A stretch of DNA of 64,000 nt from Azospirillum oryzae (lineage in GTDB: Bacteria; Pseudomonadota; Alphaproteobacteria; Azospirillales; Azospirillaceae), in assembly GCF_900177515.1 (NCBI RefSeq), contig NZ_FXAK01000009.1:62001-126000 (forward strand), read 5' to 3'. A program made the translations under genes and the position numbers. Below the pieces are notes generated by a model, which was given only the letters and a program-made list of their open reading frames with translations, was not told where the DNA came from and made no database searches. Of this stretch, positions 50,094-58,236 are shown one piece after another (position 1 is the first letter of the stretch; every line of letters begins with the position of its first letter).

Positions 50094-50474
50094 CGCGTTT
50101 TTATCTTTCGATATTGAAAGCACATGCTCTCAATATTTCCGGATTTTCTTAAGAAATCATTTCTATACTTAAAGATTCGAAGAATATTCTGTTCTCAACA
50201 AAACAATTTTATGAAATTATCTGAATTCGATTTAGCCGTGATCTTTGACTGCGAAATTCTTGCTAGCGTCATTCTTCGGAAGCACCCTAATCCGCTGCGG
50301 ACGCACAAAACCACGCGGCAATTAGGATCCATTGCGTCCATGACACCGTATATGGCAATGCACAATCCACCATGGCCAGTGTGGGCGAACGGTTTGGGAA
50401 CCATGATGCGATCGGCAATCTCCGGTCCTGGGGTGATACGGGCAGCCCTGCCGAGGTTACGGGCCCGCCACATG
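50094..50474. other. AT-rich intergenic region
   Basis: The first 150 bp are AT-rich and should hold the chemoreceptor promoter on the minus strand. From about 50230 to 50490 the minus strand carries an open frame (GPEIADRIMVPKPFAHTGHG in its middle) with plausible codon use but no recognised family; it may be a relic. Nothing else is supported. Confidence 0.35.
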
Positions 50475-50489
50475 TTTGTCAGAGACAAC
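50475..50489. promoter_or_regulatory. MarR-type operator candidate 1
   Basis: TTTGTCAGAGACAAC is an imperfect palindrome with the same arms as the site at 50521-50535; centres are 46 bp apart. It is positioned as an upstream autoregulatory site. Confidence 0.55.
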
Positions 50490-50520
50490 TATACCGATGC
50501 GCCTATGCGGAGGGAAGATC

Positions 50521-50535
50521 TTTGTCAGTGACAAA
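50521..50535. promoter_or_regulatory. MarR-type operator candidate 2, over the start codon
   Basis: TTTGTCAGTGACAAA is a perfect 7-1-7 palindrome that contains the TTG start of the MarR gene. Binding here would block both transcription and translation initiation of the regulator. Confidence 0.6.
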
Positions 50536-51079
50536 TAAAATCGCTCCCACCGCGCCTCCCGACCGCCCCGCCCCTGCCCCGGCGTCGGAACCCACCCCAT
50601 CCGGAACCGCCGCCGCCCCACCCCGCGCCACGCGACTCCATGGAATCGCCAGCCTCGTCGAACAGACGGCCCGCGCCGTCCATGATCTGTGCTGGACAAC
50701 GGACATGCAGGCGGCCCAATGGTCGGCGCTGCGCTATTTCGGCAAGGCCGGAGAGCGCGCACGCAACGTCGTGGGGCTGGCCAGGTACCAGGGGACCAAT
50801 CCCGGCACAGCGTCCCGCACCATCGGAACGCTGGTGCGGCGGGGGCTGCTCGCCGTGGTGGTCTCGCCGGATGACAAGCGGGCACGGATCGTGTCGCTGA
50901 CCGAGGCGGGGCGGACATTGCTCACCCAGGATCCCCTGCTCGTGGTCGAGACCGCCATCGCCGCCATGCCGCCGGAGGCGCAGGAGGGGCTGTCCACGGG
51001 ATTGCGCGATCTGCTCGGCCGATTGCTGTCGGCCGGAGCGGACGGCTCAGGAACCGAGGACCACGGCGAGGACGTCTAG
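50522..51079 (+). CDS. MarR-family transcriptional regulator
   Basis: The 185-residue protein has a Pro/Ala-rich N-terminal tail (about 30 residues) followed by a MarR winged helix: TDMQAAQWSALRYFGKAGERARNVVGLARYQGTNPGTASRTIGTLVRRGLLAVVVSPDDKRARIVSLTEAG, where the wing carries the usual DDKRAR. The start is TTG at 50522 with GGAGGG seven bases upstream; GTG at 50528 is an alternative. Its last 33 bases overlap the convergent response-regulator gene. Confidence 0.85.
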   Translation: MSVTNKIAPTAPPDRPAPAPASEPTPSGTAAAPPRATRLHGIASLVEQTARAVHDLCWTTDMQAAQWSALRYFGKAGERARNVVGLARYQGTNPGTASRTIGTLVRRGLLAVVVSPDDKRARIVSLTEAGRTLLTQDPLLVVETAIAAMPPEAQEGLSTGLRDLLGRLLSAGADGSGTEDHGEDV

Positions 51080-51451
51080 GAGTTGCTGGTCCTCGAACGG
51101 CTTGACCAGCACAGCGGCGGCCCCTTCGGTCTCAGCCACCGCCAGGGAATATTCCAGCGGGGCCCGCGGTCCGCCGCCGGACATGATGATGACGGGAAGG
51201 TCCGGACACCGCTCCTTGAGCGTCCGCATCAACTCCAGACCACCGACCCGGGGCATCCAGATGTCCAGCAGAGCGGCGTCGAACGCGGCCCGCTCCGGCC
51301 GGGCGTCGCCCAATGCGGCCAGCGCCTCCTCGCCATCCGCCGCCGCGACGACCTCGTGGCCATGCTGGCGGAGCAGCCGGCCGACCGTCTTGCGGATCAG
51401 GGGCATGTCGTCGACCAGAAGAATGCGAGCCATTGCGTGCGCCTCCGTCAT
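51047..51451 (-). CDS. Single-domain response regulator (CheY-like receiver)
   Basis: The 134-residue protein is one receiver domain. The acidic pocket is in ILLVDDMPLIRKTV, the phosphoacceptor Asp in DAALLDIWMPRVGG (about residue 62), the Ser/Thr switch in VIIMSGGGP and the conserved Lys in AAAVLVKPFED. There is no output domain, so it acts by protein contact. The ATG at 51451 overlaps the histidine-kinase stop (ATGA); an ATG at 51433 with GGAGG upstream is an alternative. It is surely the partner of that kinase. Confidence 0.9.
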   Translation of the reverse strand: MTEAHAMARILLVDDMPLIRKTVGRLLRQHGHEVVAAADGEEALAALGDARPERAAFDAALLDIWMPRVGGLELMRTLKERCPDLPVIIMSGGGPRAPLEYSLAVAETEGAAAVLVKPFEDQQLLDVLAVVLGS

Positions 51452-54012
51452 GCTGAGGGGGATTCGATCGCCGGGTATCCGATTGTGGGTGACTCAGCCA
51501 CGGGAAGCATGATCTCGAACGAGGTTCCCCGACCCAGCGCGCTGGTCACTGAAATGGTTCCCCGCCACCCGCGCACGATGCCGTGCACCACCGCCAGCCC
51601 GAGCCCGGTCCCCTTCCCCTGGGGCTTGGTGGTGAAGAACGGCTCGAACAGGCGCTGACGCACCCGCTCGTCCATGCCGCAGCCCTCGTCGCCGATCGTC
51701 AACCGAAGGCTGCCGCCCCCGGGCAGCCGGTCGAGCGTGACGGTCACGGTCCCCGAACGGTCCATCGCGTCCGCGGCGTTGGTCAGCAGATTCATCAGCA
51801 CCTGGGTCAACTCGGTGGCGCCGATCATCGCAACGGCCTCGCGGTCGCCGATCCGGCTGTCGATGACGACCGCCGGAGGCAGCACGCCGCGGGCGAAGCT
51901 CAGCGCCCGACACACCGCGTCGCCGAGCACGAGGGGCTGCGTGGCCGTCCCCTCCTTGCGCGCGAAGGCCAGCACGGCGCCGACCACGTCACGGCACTGC
52001 CGCCCGGCGCTGAGGATGTCGGCGAAATCCTCCCGAACCGGCGCCGGCAGGTCCGGAGCGCCGATGTTCAGGTTCGACAGCGTGATGACCGGCTGCAGGA
52101 GGTTGTTGATCTCGTGGGCGATGCCGCCGGCAAGCTGGCCAAGCGCCTCCATCTTCTGACGCTGAAGCTCCTCCGCCTCGTGGCGGTGCGCCTCGGTGGT
52201 GTCCCAGAGCACGGCGACATGCGCCAGCGTCGACCCGCCGGGGTCGAGCACGGGCGCGAGGCGGACCATGTTCCAGAAGGGAACGCCATCCTTGCGGTAA
52301 TTGATCATCTCCGCCGTCACGGTCTCGCCGCGGAGCTTGGCGTCATGCAGGGATGCCGCGACCTCCGCGTCCGTTTCGTTGCCGTACAGGACACGAATGG
52401 TCCGGCCCACGATTTCCGCCGCCATGTAGCCGGTCATGGCCTCGAACGCCCGGTTCACATAGAGGACGAGCGGGGCGTCGGTCGCCGTGTCGGTGATCGC
52501 GATGCCGTTCGGCGTGGCCTCCAGCGCGGCGGCCAGCAGGGCATTGCGCCGCACCAGGTCGGCAAGTTCCGCCTCGCGGCGCTTGGCCTCGCTGATGTCG
52601 ACGCGCACGCCGACACGCCCCCCGTCCGCCGTCACCCGCTCGTCGATGCGCAGCCAGCGGCCGTCCCACAGCCGCTGCTCATGCGCCTGACCGGCCGCGC
52701 GGTGCTGCGCCACGCGCTCCGCCACCCAGGCGTCGACCCGCCCGATGGCATCCACGTACAGGCCACGCTCCGCGCCCCTTCGCAGGATGTCCTCGAAGCG
52801 GATGCCACCGTCGATGTCGTGGCCGGGGAGCGCGTAGAAGTCACGGTAGCGGCTGTTGCACAGGACGAGCCGGTCTTCGGCATCGAACAGGGCGAAGCCG
52901 TCCGGCAGGCATTCGATAGCCTCATACAGCTGTTGTTGGGCCTGCTCGGCCTGCCGGCCGGCCAGGCAGGCGCGCTGCTCGCTGTCCTGCGCGGTGCGAA
53001 GGGCGGCTTCGGCCAAGCTCCGGCTCCGCTCCTGCCGTCTCAGGGCCGACCATGTCAGCACGCCCAGTACGATCAGTACGCCGAGCGCCCCCAGGTTGAG
53101 CCAGATCGCCCGGACGGTGCGGGCACGCCATTCGGCGAGGGCGGCCGTCTTGCTGACGCCGGCGATCGCCACCAGCGGCAGTCCGGCGATCCGGCGATAG
53201 GCCGCGATCCGCACCGTCCCGTCGAGCGGCGACACGGATTCGTAATTTCCCGCCGGCGCGCGGGCCAGCAGGCTCCGGAATACCGGACCTCTGGACACAT
53301 CCGCGCCGAGATGCGTCTCCATCCCCGGACGGCGCACGACGATGCCGCCCTCCAGCCGGTAGATTCCGGTCAAGGGATCCAGGTTGCTGTCGGGCAGGTC
53401 GTACAGCTTCGTGAAATAGGCGGTGTCGATCGCCGCCTGGACCATGCCGAGAAAGCGCCCCTGTTCGTCCAGGATGGGGCGGTTCACGGTGAAGAAGACT
53501 TTGCCGGTCGTCTTGCCGCGGATGGTGGGGCCGATGTGGAACGGCTCCCCACGTGTCTTGACGGCCTGGAAATAGTCGCGCTCCGCCACCGTCAGGGGCG
53601 GCGTCGGAAACGCCGACGTTCCAAGACGTGCCCGGCCATCGGCGTCGTAAATCCACAGGACGCCCTGTTCAGGCAGATGCTGCGCCAGTTCGCCGAAGTC
53701 CGCCCAATCGAGCCTCGACCCGATCGCCCCGACACCGCCGCGTTCGCGGATCATCCTCAACGCCTGCAGAAGGATCAGGTCGGCGCTGTGGATGGTACGC
53801 TGCGCGTGCTCCTCCAGCAGGCGTGTGGTGTCGCTGGTGATCCGCTCGTAATGTTTGATCGTCTCCTCCCGGTCGATGCGGAGGAAACGGGCGGTTCCGG
53901 TGCCGATGACCCCGAGGGTTGCCGCGAGGACGAGGACAAGCAGCAACGTCGGGGATGGTCTCTTGAACGCGGTCACGGTGTCTGGGTGTCGGCCGTCGCA
54001 GGAAGCCGCCAA
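51448..54012 (-). CDS. PAS-domain sensor histidine kinase
   Basis: This kinase of up to 854 residues has a first membrane helix (LLLVLVLAATLGVIGTGTA), a periplasmic double-Cache (PDC) region of about 250 residues containing VLWIYDADGRARLGTSAF and ERDYFQAVKTRGEPFHIGP, and a second helix (IWLNLGALGVLIVLGVLTW). Two or more PAS domains follow (LPDGFALFDAEDRLVLCNSRYR and LEATPNGIAITDTATDAPLVLYVNRAFEAMTG). The HisKA phosphosite is in GQLAGGIAHEINNLLQP, and the ATPase domain has LLTNAADAMDRSG and GDEGCGMDERV. The N-terminal start is uncertain (TTG at 54012, or GTG at 53976). Confidence 0.9.
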   Translation of the reverse strand: MAASCDGRHPDTVTAFKRPSPTLLLVLVLAATLGVIGTGTARFLRIDREETIKHYERITSDTTRLLEEHAQRTIHSADLILLQALRMIRERGGVGAIGSRLDWADFGELAQHLPEQGVLWIYDADGRARLGTSAFPTPPLTVAERDYFQAVKTRGEPFHIGPTIRGKTTGKVFFTVNRPILDEQGRFLGMVQAAIDTAYFTKLYDLPDSNLDPLTGIYRLEGGIVVRRPGMETHLGADVSRGPVFRSLLARAPAGNYESVSPLDGTVRIAAYRRIAGLPLVAIAGVSKTAALAEWRARTVRAIWLNLGALGVLIVLGVLTWSALRRQERSRSLAEAALRTAQDSEQRACLAGRQAEQAQQQLYEAIECLPDGFALFDAEDRLVLCNSRYRDFYALPGHDIDGGIRFEDILRRGAERGLYVDAIGRVDAWVAERVAQHRAAGQAHEQRLWDGRWLRIDERVTADGGRVGVRVDISEAKRREAELADLVRRNALLAAALEATPNGIAITDTATDAPLVLYVNRAFEAMTGYMAAEIVGRTIRVLYGNETDAEVAASLHDAKLRGETVTAEMINYRKDGVPFWNMVRLAPVLDPGGSTLAHVAVLWDTTEAHRHEAEELQRQKMEALGQLAGGIAHEINNLLQPVITLSNLNIGAPDLPAPVREDFADILSAGRQCRDVVGAVLAFARKEGTATQPLVLGDAVCRALSFARGVLPPAVVIDSRIGDREAVAMIGATELTQVLMNLLTNAADAMDRSGTVTVTLDRLPGGGSLRLTIGDEGCGMDERVRQRLFEPFFTTKPQGKGTGLGLAVVHGIVRGWRGTISVTSALGRGTSFEIMLPVAESPTIGYPAIESPSA

Positions 54013-54109
54013 ACATCGCGGTCATCTCTGAAGGCTTGGTTAAGAGCCTCCGGATCATCACATCCTCGGATCATCACATCCTCTGAAGGGCCGGGTGAAC
54101 GGTCGAGGA

Positions 54110-54292
54110 TCAGCTCTTGACGCTGGTGTTCGGGTTCCGCTTGTGCTCGGGCGTGATCGGCCCCTTGCGGCCCTTCGACCCGCCATTCCATTCCTGCGCC
54201 TGGCGGATGTGATCGCCGCCGTCCCGGTCGTTCGGCCGGCTCTTGCTGCCGCTGACGGCTTTGCGACGGAGATGGTCGTCGTCTTCGGTCAT
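54110..54292 (-). CDS. Small hydrophilic protein, unknown function
   Basis: The 60-residue product is highly charged and Gly/Asn-rich (GSKSRPNDRDGGDHIRQAQEWNGGSKGRKG), with no hydrophobic core. It resembles small intrinsically disordered stress-associated proteins. A GGAGAG site precedes the ATG. It lies among other small genes on the same strand. Confidence 0.55.
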   Translation of the reverse strand: MTEDDDHLRRKAVSGSKSRPNDRDGGDHIRQAQEWNGGSKGRKGPITPEHKRNPNTSVKS

Positions 54293-54315
54293 GGTTCTCT
54301 CCTCTCGAGATCTTT

Positions 54316-54537
54316 TCAGGTTCCGTCTGCGTTTCCCACCTCGACCCGGTCGCGCAGTTCGTCAATGGTGACGCCGTGCAGTGTCGTGGCAAGCGCGATC
54401 TCCTCGACGCGGCGAAAGCGGCCGTGCGTCTTGCGGTAGTCGATGATGGCGGCGGCCTGCTCTTCGCCGACGCCGGGGATTGTCAGCAACTGCTCCTTGC
54501 TCGCGCGGTTGATGTCGAGTTTCAATTTCCTGTCCAT
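54316..54537 (-). CDS. Helix-hairpin-helix (ComEA-like) protein
   Basis: The 73-residue protein is one HhH pair: LDINRASKEQLLTIPGVGEEQAAAIIDYRKTHGRFRRVEEIALATTLHGVTIDELRDRV, with the IPGVG hairpin that binds the DNA backbone. It lacks the signal peptide and linker of true ComEA, so it is cytoplasmic. The ATG at 54537 gives the conserved start; the frame further upstream is not coding-like. Confidence 0.85.
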   Translation of the reverse strand: MDRKLKLDINRASKEQLLTIPGVGEEQAAAIIDYRKTHGRFRRVEEIALATTLHGVTIDELRDRVEVGNADGT

Positions 54538-54556
54538 GGCTCCCCCCCGCACCGCA

Positions 54557-55102
54557 TCAGCGCGATACCTCTGCCGACGGTGTCGGCGAGGCCCGGTCGG
54601 CACCTTTGTCGAGGACCGTCCTTCGGTTGATTTCCACCAGCGTCACGGCGGCTTCCGCAAAGGCGCTGCGCTCCGCGCGCGAAGAGGTCCACAGGGCGCG
54701 CAGTTCCATAGGAAGCTGCCGGATGACGTCGTCCACTTCGCCCGGCGAGACATGACGGGCGAGCAGCGCGAAGACGCACCGCGTCGCCAAGTCCGGATCG
54801 ATCTCCTCGTGGCCGGGAGCCCGGTCGCGCACGCCGTCCAGGAACTCCTGGACGGTCCGCACCCGTGTGGGGTTGGCCGCGGGTTTCCAGCTGTTGAAAT
54901 ACAGGCCGCAGACGATCATCGGCAGTTGTGCCGCAAGCTGTGCCGCCTCATCGACCGTCAGCCGGTCGCGCAGTTCGTGGAGTACGGCCCGCAGGGCCGC
55001 ATAGGCGGTGTCCTTGCTCGCGGCCTGCATGTCCTCGAAGAGTTCGTTGAGCCAGATGTCGGCTTCTTGGACCGTCCGGTTGATCGCGGCTGGTCTGTCC
55101 AT
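54557..55102 (-). CDS. DUF2267 family protein
   Basis: This 181-residue protein is largely helical with two DUF2267-like repeats: EADIWLNELFEDMQAASKDTAYAALRAVLHELRDRLTVDEAAQLAAQLPMIVCGLYFNSWKP and DPDLATRCVFALLARHVSPGEVDDVIRQLPMELRALW. The family is of unknown function and is frequent in stress-induced clusters. It sits 19 bp upstream of the HhH gene on the same strand. Confidence 0.87.
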   Translation of the reverse strand: MDRPAAINRTVQEADIWLNELFEDMQAASKDTAYAALRAVLHELRDRLTVDEAAQLAAQLPMIVCGLYFNSWKPAANPTRVRTVQEFLDGVRDRAPGHEEIDPDLATRCVFALLARHVSPGEVDDVIRQLPMELRALWTSSRAERSAFAEAAVTLVEINRRTVLDKGADRASPTPSAEVSR

Positions 55103-55156
55103 TCCTATCCTCCTTATCGGTTGTCGCGTTCATTGCGGCTTCGGCAATCCGAAACG

Positions 55157-55621
55157 CTAGCGCGCATAGATGCCGACCAGTTCGGCTTCGCCCAACAGAT
55201 GCTTGCCGGCCTCCTTGCGTACCTCGTCGATCGTCGCCTTTGGCCCGAGGCCGAGCGCGTCCACGTCCAACGCCATCAGGCGGAAGCGGTAATGGTGCGC
55301 GGCATGCCCGCGGGGGGGATTGGGGCCATCGTAATGCGCGTGGCCGTAATCGTTGATGCCGTGCCCCAAACTTTCGGTCTTGGCCCCCTGTGTGGTGGCT
55401 TCGGGCAGACGGTCGCGCTCGGCGGCGATGTTGTAGACCGCCCAGTGCAGGAGGGTCGCGCCCGGCGCGTCGGGATCTTCGACGATCAGGGCATAGCTGC
55501 GGGTGCCGGCGGGGGCATCCGACCATTCCAGCGGCGGCGAGACGTTGTCGCCGTCCGCCGTGTGCCTTGGCGGAATTGTTTGGCCATTCGCGAAGGCCGG
55601 GCTGCGCAAGGTGAAGGGCAT
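55157..55621 (-). CDS. YbhB/YbcL-type PEBP family protein
   Basis: This 154-residue phosphatidylethanolamine-binding-protein-fold member has SPPLEWSDAPAGTRSYALIVEDPDAPGATLLHWAVYNI, which contains the ligand-pocket DPDAP and HW, and YDGPNPPRGHAAHHYRFRLMALD with the GPxPPxGxHHY signature. There is no signal peptide, so it is cytoplasmic like YbhB. Function is unknown; the cluster with DUF2267 and HhH genes suggests a stress role. Confidence 0.9.
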   Translation of the reverse strand: MPFTLRSPAFANGQTIPPRHTADGDNVSPPLEWSDAPAGTRSYALIVEDPDAPGATLLHWAVYNIAAERDRLPEATTQGAKTESLGHGINDYGHAHYDGPNPPRGHAAHHYRFRLMALDVDALGLGPKATIDEVRKEAGKHLLGEAELVGIYAR

Positions 55622-55622
55622 G

Positions 55623-55814
55623 TTATCGGCCCCCAATGCCGGTCGCCAATGCCGGTTGCCGATTTTTGTCGCCAACCGAAGCGTCTTGCTGCTTCGGCTG
55701 ATCCGGAACCCCACTGCGGACAGCCGGCCGTTGCCGGAGATCGATGGAAGGCTTCACCTCGGCGGAAGCACCCGGTGCCTCACGCAACCATTCCCGCTTC
55801 ACGCAAATGCCCAT
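55623..55814 (-). CDS. Possible small hypothetical protein
   Basis: The ATG at 55814 follows CAGGAG at six bases and opens a 63-codon frame (MGICVKREWLREAPGASAEV at its start) that ends one base before the PEBP start. No family is recognised and composition is disordered. It could be a leader of the downstream operon. Confidence 0.35.
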   Translation of the reverse strand: MGICVKREWLREAPGASAEVKPSIDLRQRPAVRSGVPDQPKQQDASVGDKNRQPALATGIGGR

Positions 55815-56269
55815 CGGATGCTCCTGAGAGTGTCTGTCGTATGGAATCTCCGGCCTGCCATGGAGCGGTGGGCCGGGGGTGACCGGTCGAGCTTTCCGCC
55901 GGTGGAGGGCCTTCAGCGGCGGTGTGCGGATCATCCTAAGTGGGCGATCGTCACCCTCGACGGCGCGGCAGAAGGTTCGAGGAACGTCTGGATTGACGCC
56001 GCCGGGCGGGATCGCCGCGCACCTGCTCTTCCGCATTCACGATGAAGAATCGTACCGCAGGGCCAGCCGGCCATCCGGCGTGTGCCTAAGGGGGATCCCT
56101 TGCCGGAGCCCTCAGCGATGCTGCACGACGGGCGCCTGCACGGGAGCGACCGATCCACCTTCTCCGGACAAGTCCATCTGGCGGTGCCATTCTCGGATCG
56201 GCGGGCGCGGGGATCTGTACGCACCGGAGCAGATTCTCTACAATCCTCGCACCGGCCGGAAAGGATTGA
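55815..56269. other. Divergent intergenic region without a supported gene
   Basis: This 455-bp stretch separates the leftward small-gene cluster from the rightward LysR gene. Frames are open on both strands but none is family-like. It should contain promoters in both directions; no confident box pair was found. Confidence 0.35.
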
Positions 56270-57199
56270 ATGCGCTTCGATCTGTTGTCCTTGAAACTCT
56301 TCGTCGCGGTCTGCGAGCAGCAGAATATTTCCCGCGTCGCCGACGCAGAGCACATTGCCGCCTCGGCGGTGAGCAAGCGTATGTCGGACATGGAGCGCAT
56401 GCTCGGTACCGCCCTGTTCTACCGGAGCAACAAGGGTCTTGAGCTGACGCCCGCTGCCCATACTTTGCTCCGCCACGCGCATGGGATCATCCGCAATCTG
56501 ATGCAGATGGAAAGCGAGCTGTTGGACCACGCAATGGGCGTGTGCGGCCAGGTCCGCCTCCACGCCAGCGTCTCGACCATCGTTCAGTATCTGCCGGCCG
56601 ACATCAGCCGCTTTCTCCACCTGCACCCCGCCGTCCGCATCGACCTGGAGGAGGGATTGAGCCAGGACGTTCTGCGCGCCGTGTCGGAGAACGCCGCCGA
56701 CATCGGCATCTTCGGTGGCACGTCGCTGGTCGCTGGCTTGCGCGTGCTGCCCTACCGCAGCGACCATCTGATGGTCATCATGCCGGCGGACCACCCTCTG
56801 GCCGCCCTGCCCAGCCTCTCCTTCGACGAGGTGGCCAAGCACGACCTCATCGGCCCGCAGAAGGGCAGCTACCTGGATTCGCTTGTGCTGCGCGCGGCAG
56901 CCGACCTTAGCCACCCGCTGCGTCTGCGCATCCGTGTGAACGGGTTCGAGCCGGTGCGTAGCATGGTCGAGGCGAAGCTGGGCATCGGGCTGGTGCCGGA
57001 ACACCACGCCGAGCGCTACGTCGGCACCGGCGCGCTGGTCGCCGTGCCGCTGGACGAGCCCTGGGCGGTGCGTCACTGGCGGATCTGCACGCGCGACGTG
57101 GACTCGCTACCCGCCCCGGTCCAACTCCTGGTTGAGCATCTCAGCGCGCAGGGAGAGCGATCACCGCCGCCTCCTCCAGTTCTGCCGCCTGAACGGTGA
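56270..57199 (+). CDS. LysR-family transcriptional regulator
   Basis: The 309-residue regulator has an N-terminal winged helix (residues 1-60, FDLLSLKLFVAVCEQQNISRVADAEHIAASAVSKRMSDMERMLGTALFYRSNKGLELTPAA) and a periplasmic-binding-like effector domain (GQVRLHASVSTIVQYLPADISRFLHLHPAVRIDLEEG onward). The family signature is complete. Its target is not clear; no divergent metabolic gene adjoins it. The last 59 bp overlap the convergent LysR gene and encode a Pro-rich tail. Confidence 0.9.
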   Translation: MRFDLLSLKLFVAVCEQQNISRVADAEHIAASAVSKRMSDMERMLGTALFYRSNKGLELTPAAHTLLRHAHGIIRNLMQMESELLDHAMGVCGQVRLHASVSTIVQYLPADISRFLHLHPAVRIDLEEGLSQDVLRAVSENAADIGIFGGTSLVAGLRVLPYRSDHLMVIMPADHPLAALPSLSFDEVAKHDLIGPQKGSYLDSLVLRAAADLSHPLRLRIRVNGFEPVRSMVEAKLGIGLVPEHHAERYVGTGALVAVPLDEPWAVRHWRICTRDVDSLPAPVQLLVEHLSAQGERSPPPPPVLPPER

Positions 57200-58064
57200 T
57201 CCAGGCTTCGAACGCCTTTACCACCGCCGCCCCATGGCGGGAACGCGGGTAGGCCAGGTAATAAGCATTCTCCGTCCCGACCCGCAGCGACAGCGGGGCG
57301 ACCAACCGCCCGGTGCGCAAATCCTCCTCCACGAAGGCACGCTGCGCCATCACCACGCCCAGCTTGTCGATGGCCGCCTGATAGGCGAGCGCCGAATTCT
57401 CGAACTTCAGGCCGCTGTTGCCATCGATCCCTTCGACACCGGCGGCGCGCAGCCAATTGGGCCAATGGTCCGGCCGATGCATCGAGCAAAGCAGAGTGTG
57501 CAGGCCCAGATCGTCGGGCCGCACCAGCGGCGGATGGTCGCGGAACAGGTCGGGGCTGCACACCGGCAGCAGGATTTCGCCGAACAACCTGCGGCACTGG
57601 ACGCCGGCCAGCGGCGCGCTGCCCCAGTGGATGCAGACGTCGATGTCCTCCCGGTCGAAATCCACGGTCTGGTGCGAGGTGGTGATCTGCACGTCGATCT
57701 GGCGGTGCAGCGCGTGGAAATGGGCCAGCCGCGGCACGAACCAGCGGATGGCGAAGGTCGGCGGCAGCTTGATGCGCAACGTGTTCTCGCGCGGGCGCTC
57801 GCGCACACGCCGGGTCTGCATCTCGATCTGATCGAATGCCGCGCGCAGCGCCGTCGCGTAGGCCAACCCTTCCGTCGTCAGCTCGATGCCGCGCCGCATG
57901 CGCACGCAAAGCTCCACGCCGAGCCAGTCCTCAAGCTGCGAGACATGACGGCTGATCGCACCTTGGGTCACGCTCAACTCCCGCGCCGCGCCGGTCAGAC
58001 TGCCGTTGCGGGCCGCCGATTCAAAGGCGCGGAGAGCGTTCAGCGGTGGCATCAGGCGGAGCAT
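57141..58064 (-). CDS. LysR-family regulator (GcvA type), divergent from the leuCD-like operon
   Basis: The 307-residue protein has the GcvA-type opening LMPPLNALRAFESAARNGSLTGAARELSVTQGAISRHVSQLEDWLGVELCVRMRRGIELT. The effector domain has TLRIKLPPTFAIRWFVPRLAHFHALHRQIDVQITTSHQTVDFDREDIDVCIHWG. It is transcribed divergently from the LeuC-like gene, with 172 bp between starts and a perfect palindrome there, so it very probably controls that operon. The ATG at 58064 follows GGAAAAG. The 3' end overlaps the convergent LysR gene by 59 bp. Confidence 0.92.
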   Translation of the reverse strand: MLRLMPPLNALRAFESAARNGSLTGAARELSVTQGAISRHVSQLEDWLGVELCVRMRRGIELTTEGLAYATALRAAFDQIEMQTRRVRERPRENTLRIKLPPTFAIRWFVPRLAHFHALHRQIDVQITTSHQTVDFDREDIDVCIHWGSAPLAGVQCRRLFGEILLPVCSPDLFRDHPPLVRPDDLGLHTLLCSMHRPDHWPNWLRAAGVEGIDGNSGLKFENSALAYQAAIDKLGVVMAQRAFVEEDLRTGRLVAPLSLRVGTENAYYLAYPRSRHGAAVVKAFEAWITVQAAELEEAAVIALPAR

Positions 58065-58156
58065 GTGATCTGACTTTTCCTCAGTGAAGTATGAGCAAAT
58101 TATCCCTATGCGCGCCTCCGGAACAGACCTAACCTGACTTTGAGATTGCTTGTTGT

Positions 58157-58169
58157 GCGGATTATCCGC
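58157..58169. promoter_or_regulatory. LysR-type operator candidate
   Basis: GCGGATTATCCGC is a perfect 13-bp palindrome in the divergent region, 80 bp before the LeuC-like start. A partial echo, AAATTATCC, lies at about 58097-58105. Confidence 0.5.
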
Positions 58170-58236
58170 TTCAGCGAGTTCACCGATCGCCATTCGAAAG
58201 AATTGCCCGGCGGCCAGGCCGGGCCGGAGGACATCC

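Noticed and set aside
51583..54120. 845-codon plus-strand frame opposite the histidine kinase
   Set aside because: Antisense of a kinase whose Cache, PAS, HisKA and ATPase motifs are all present.
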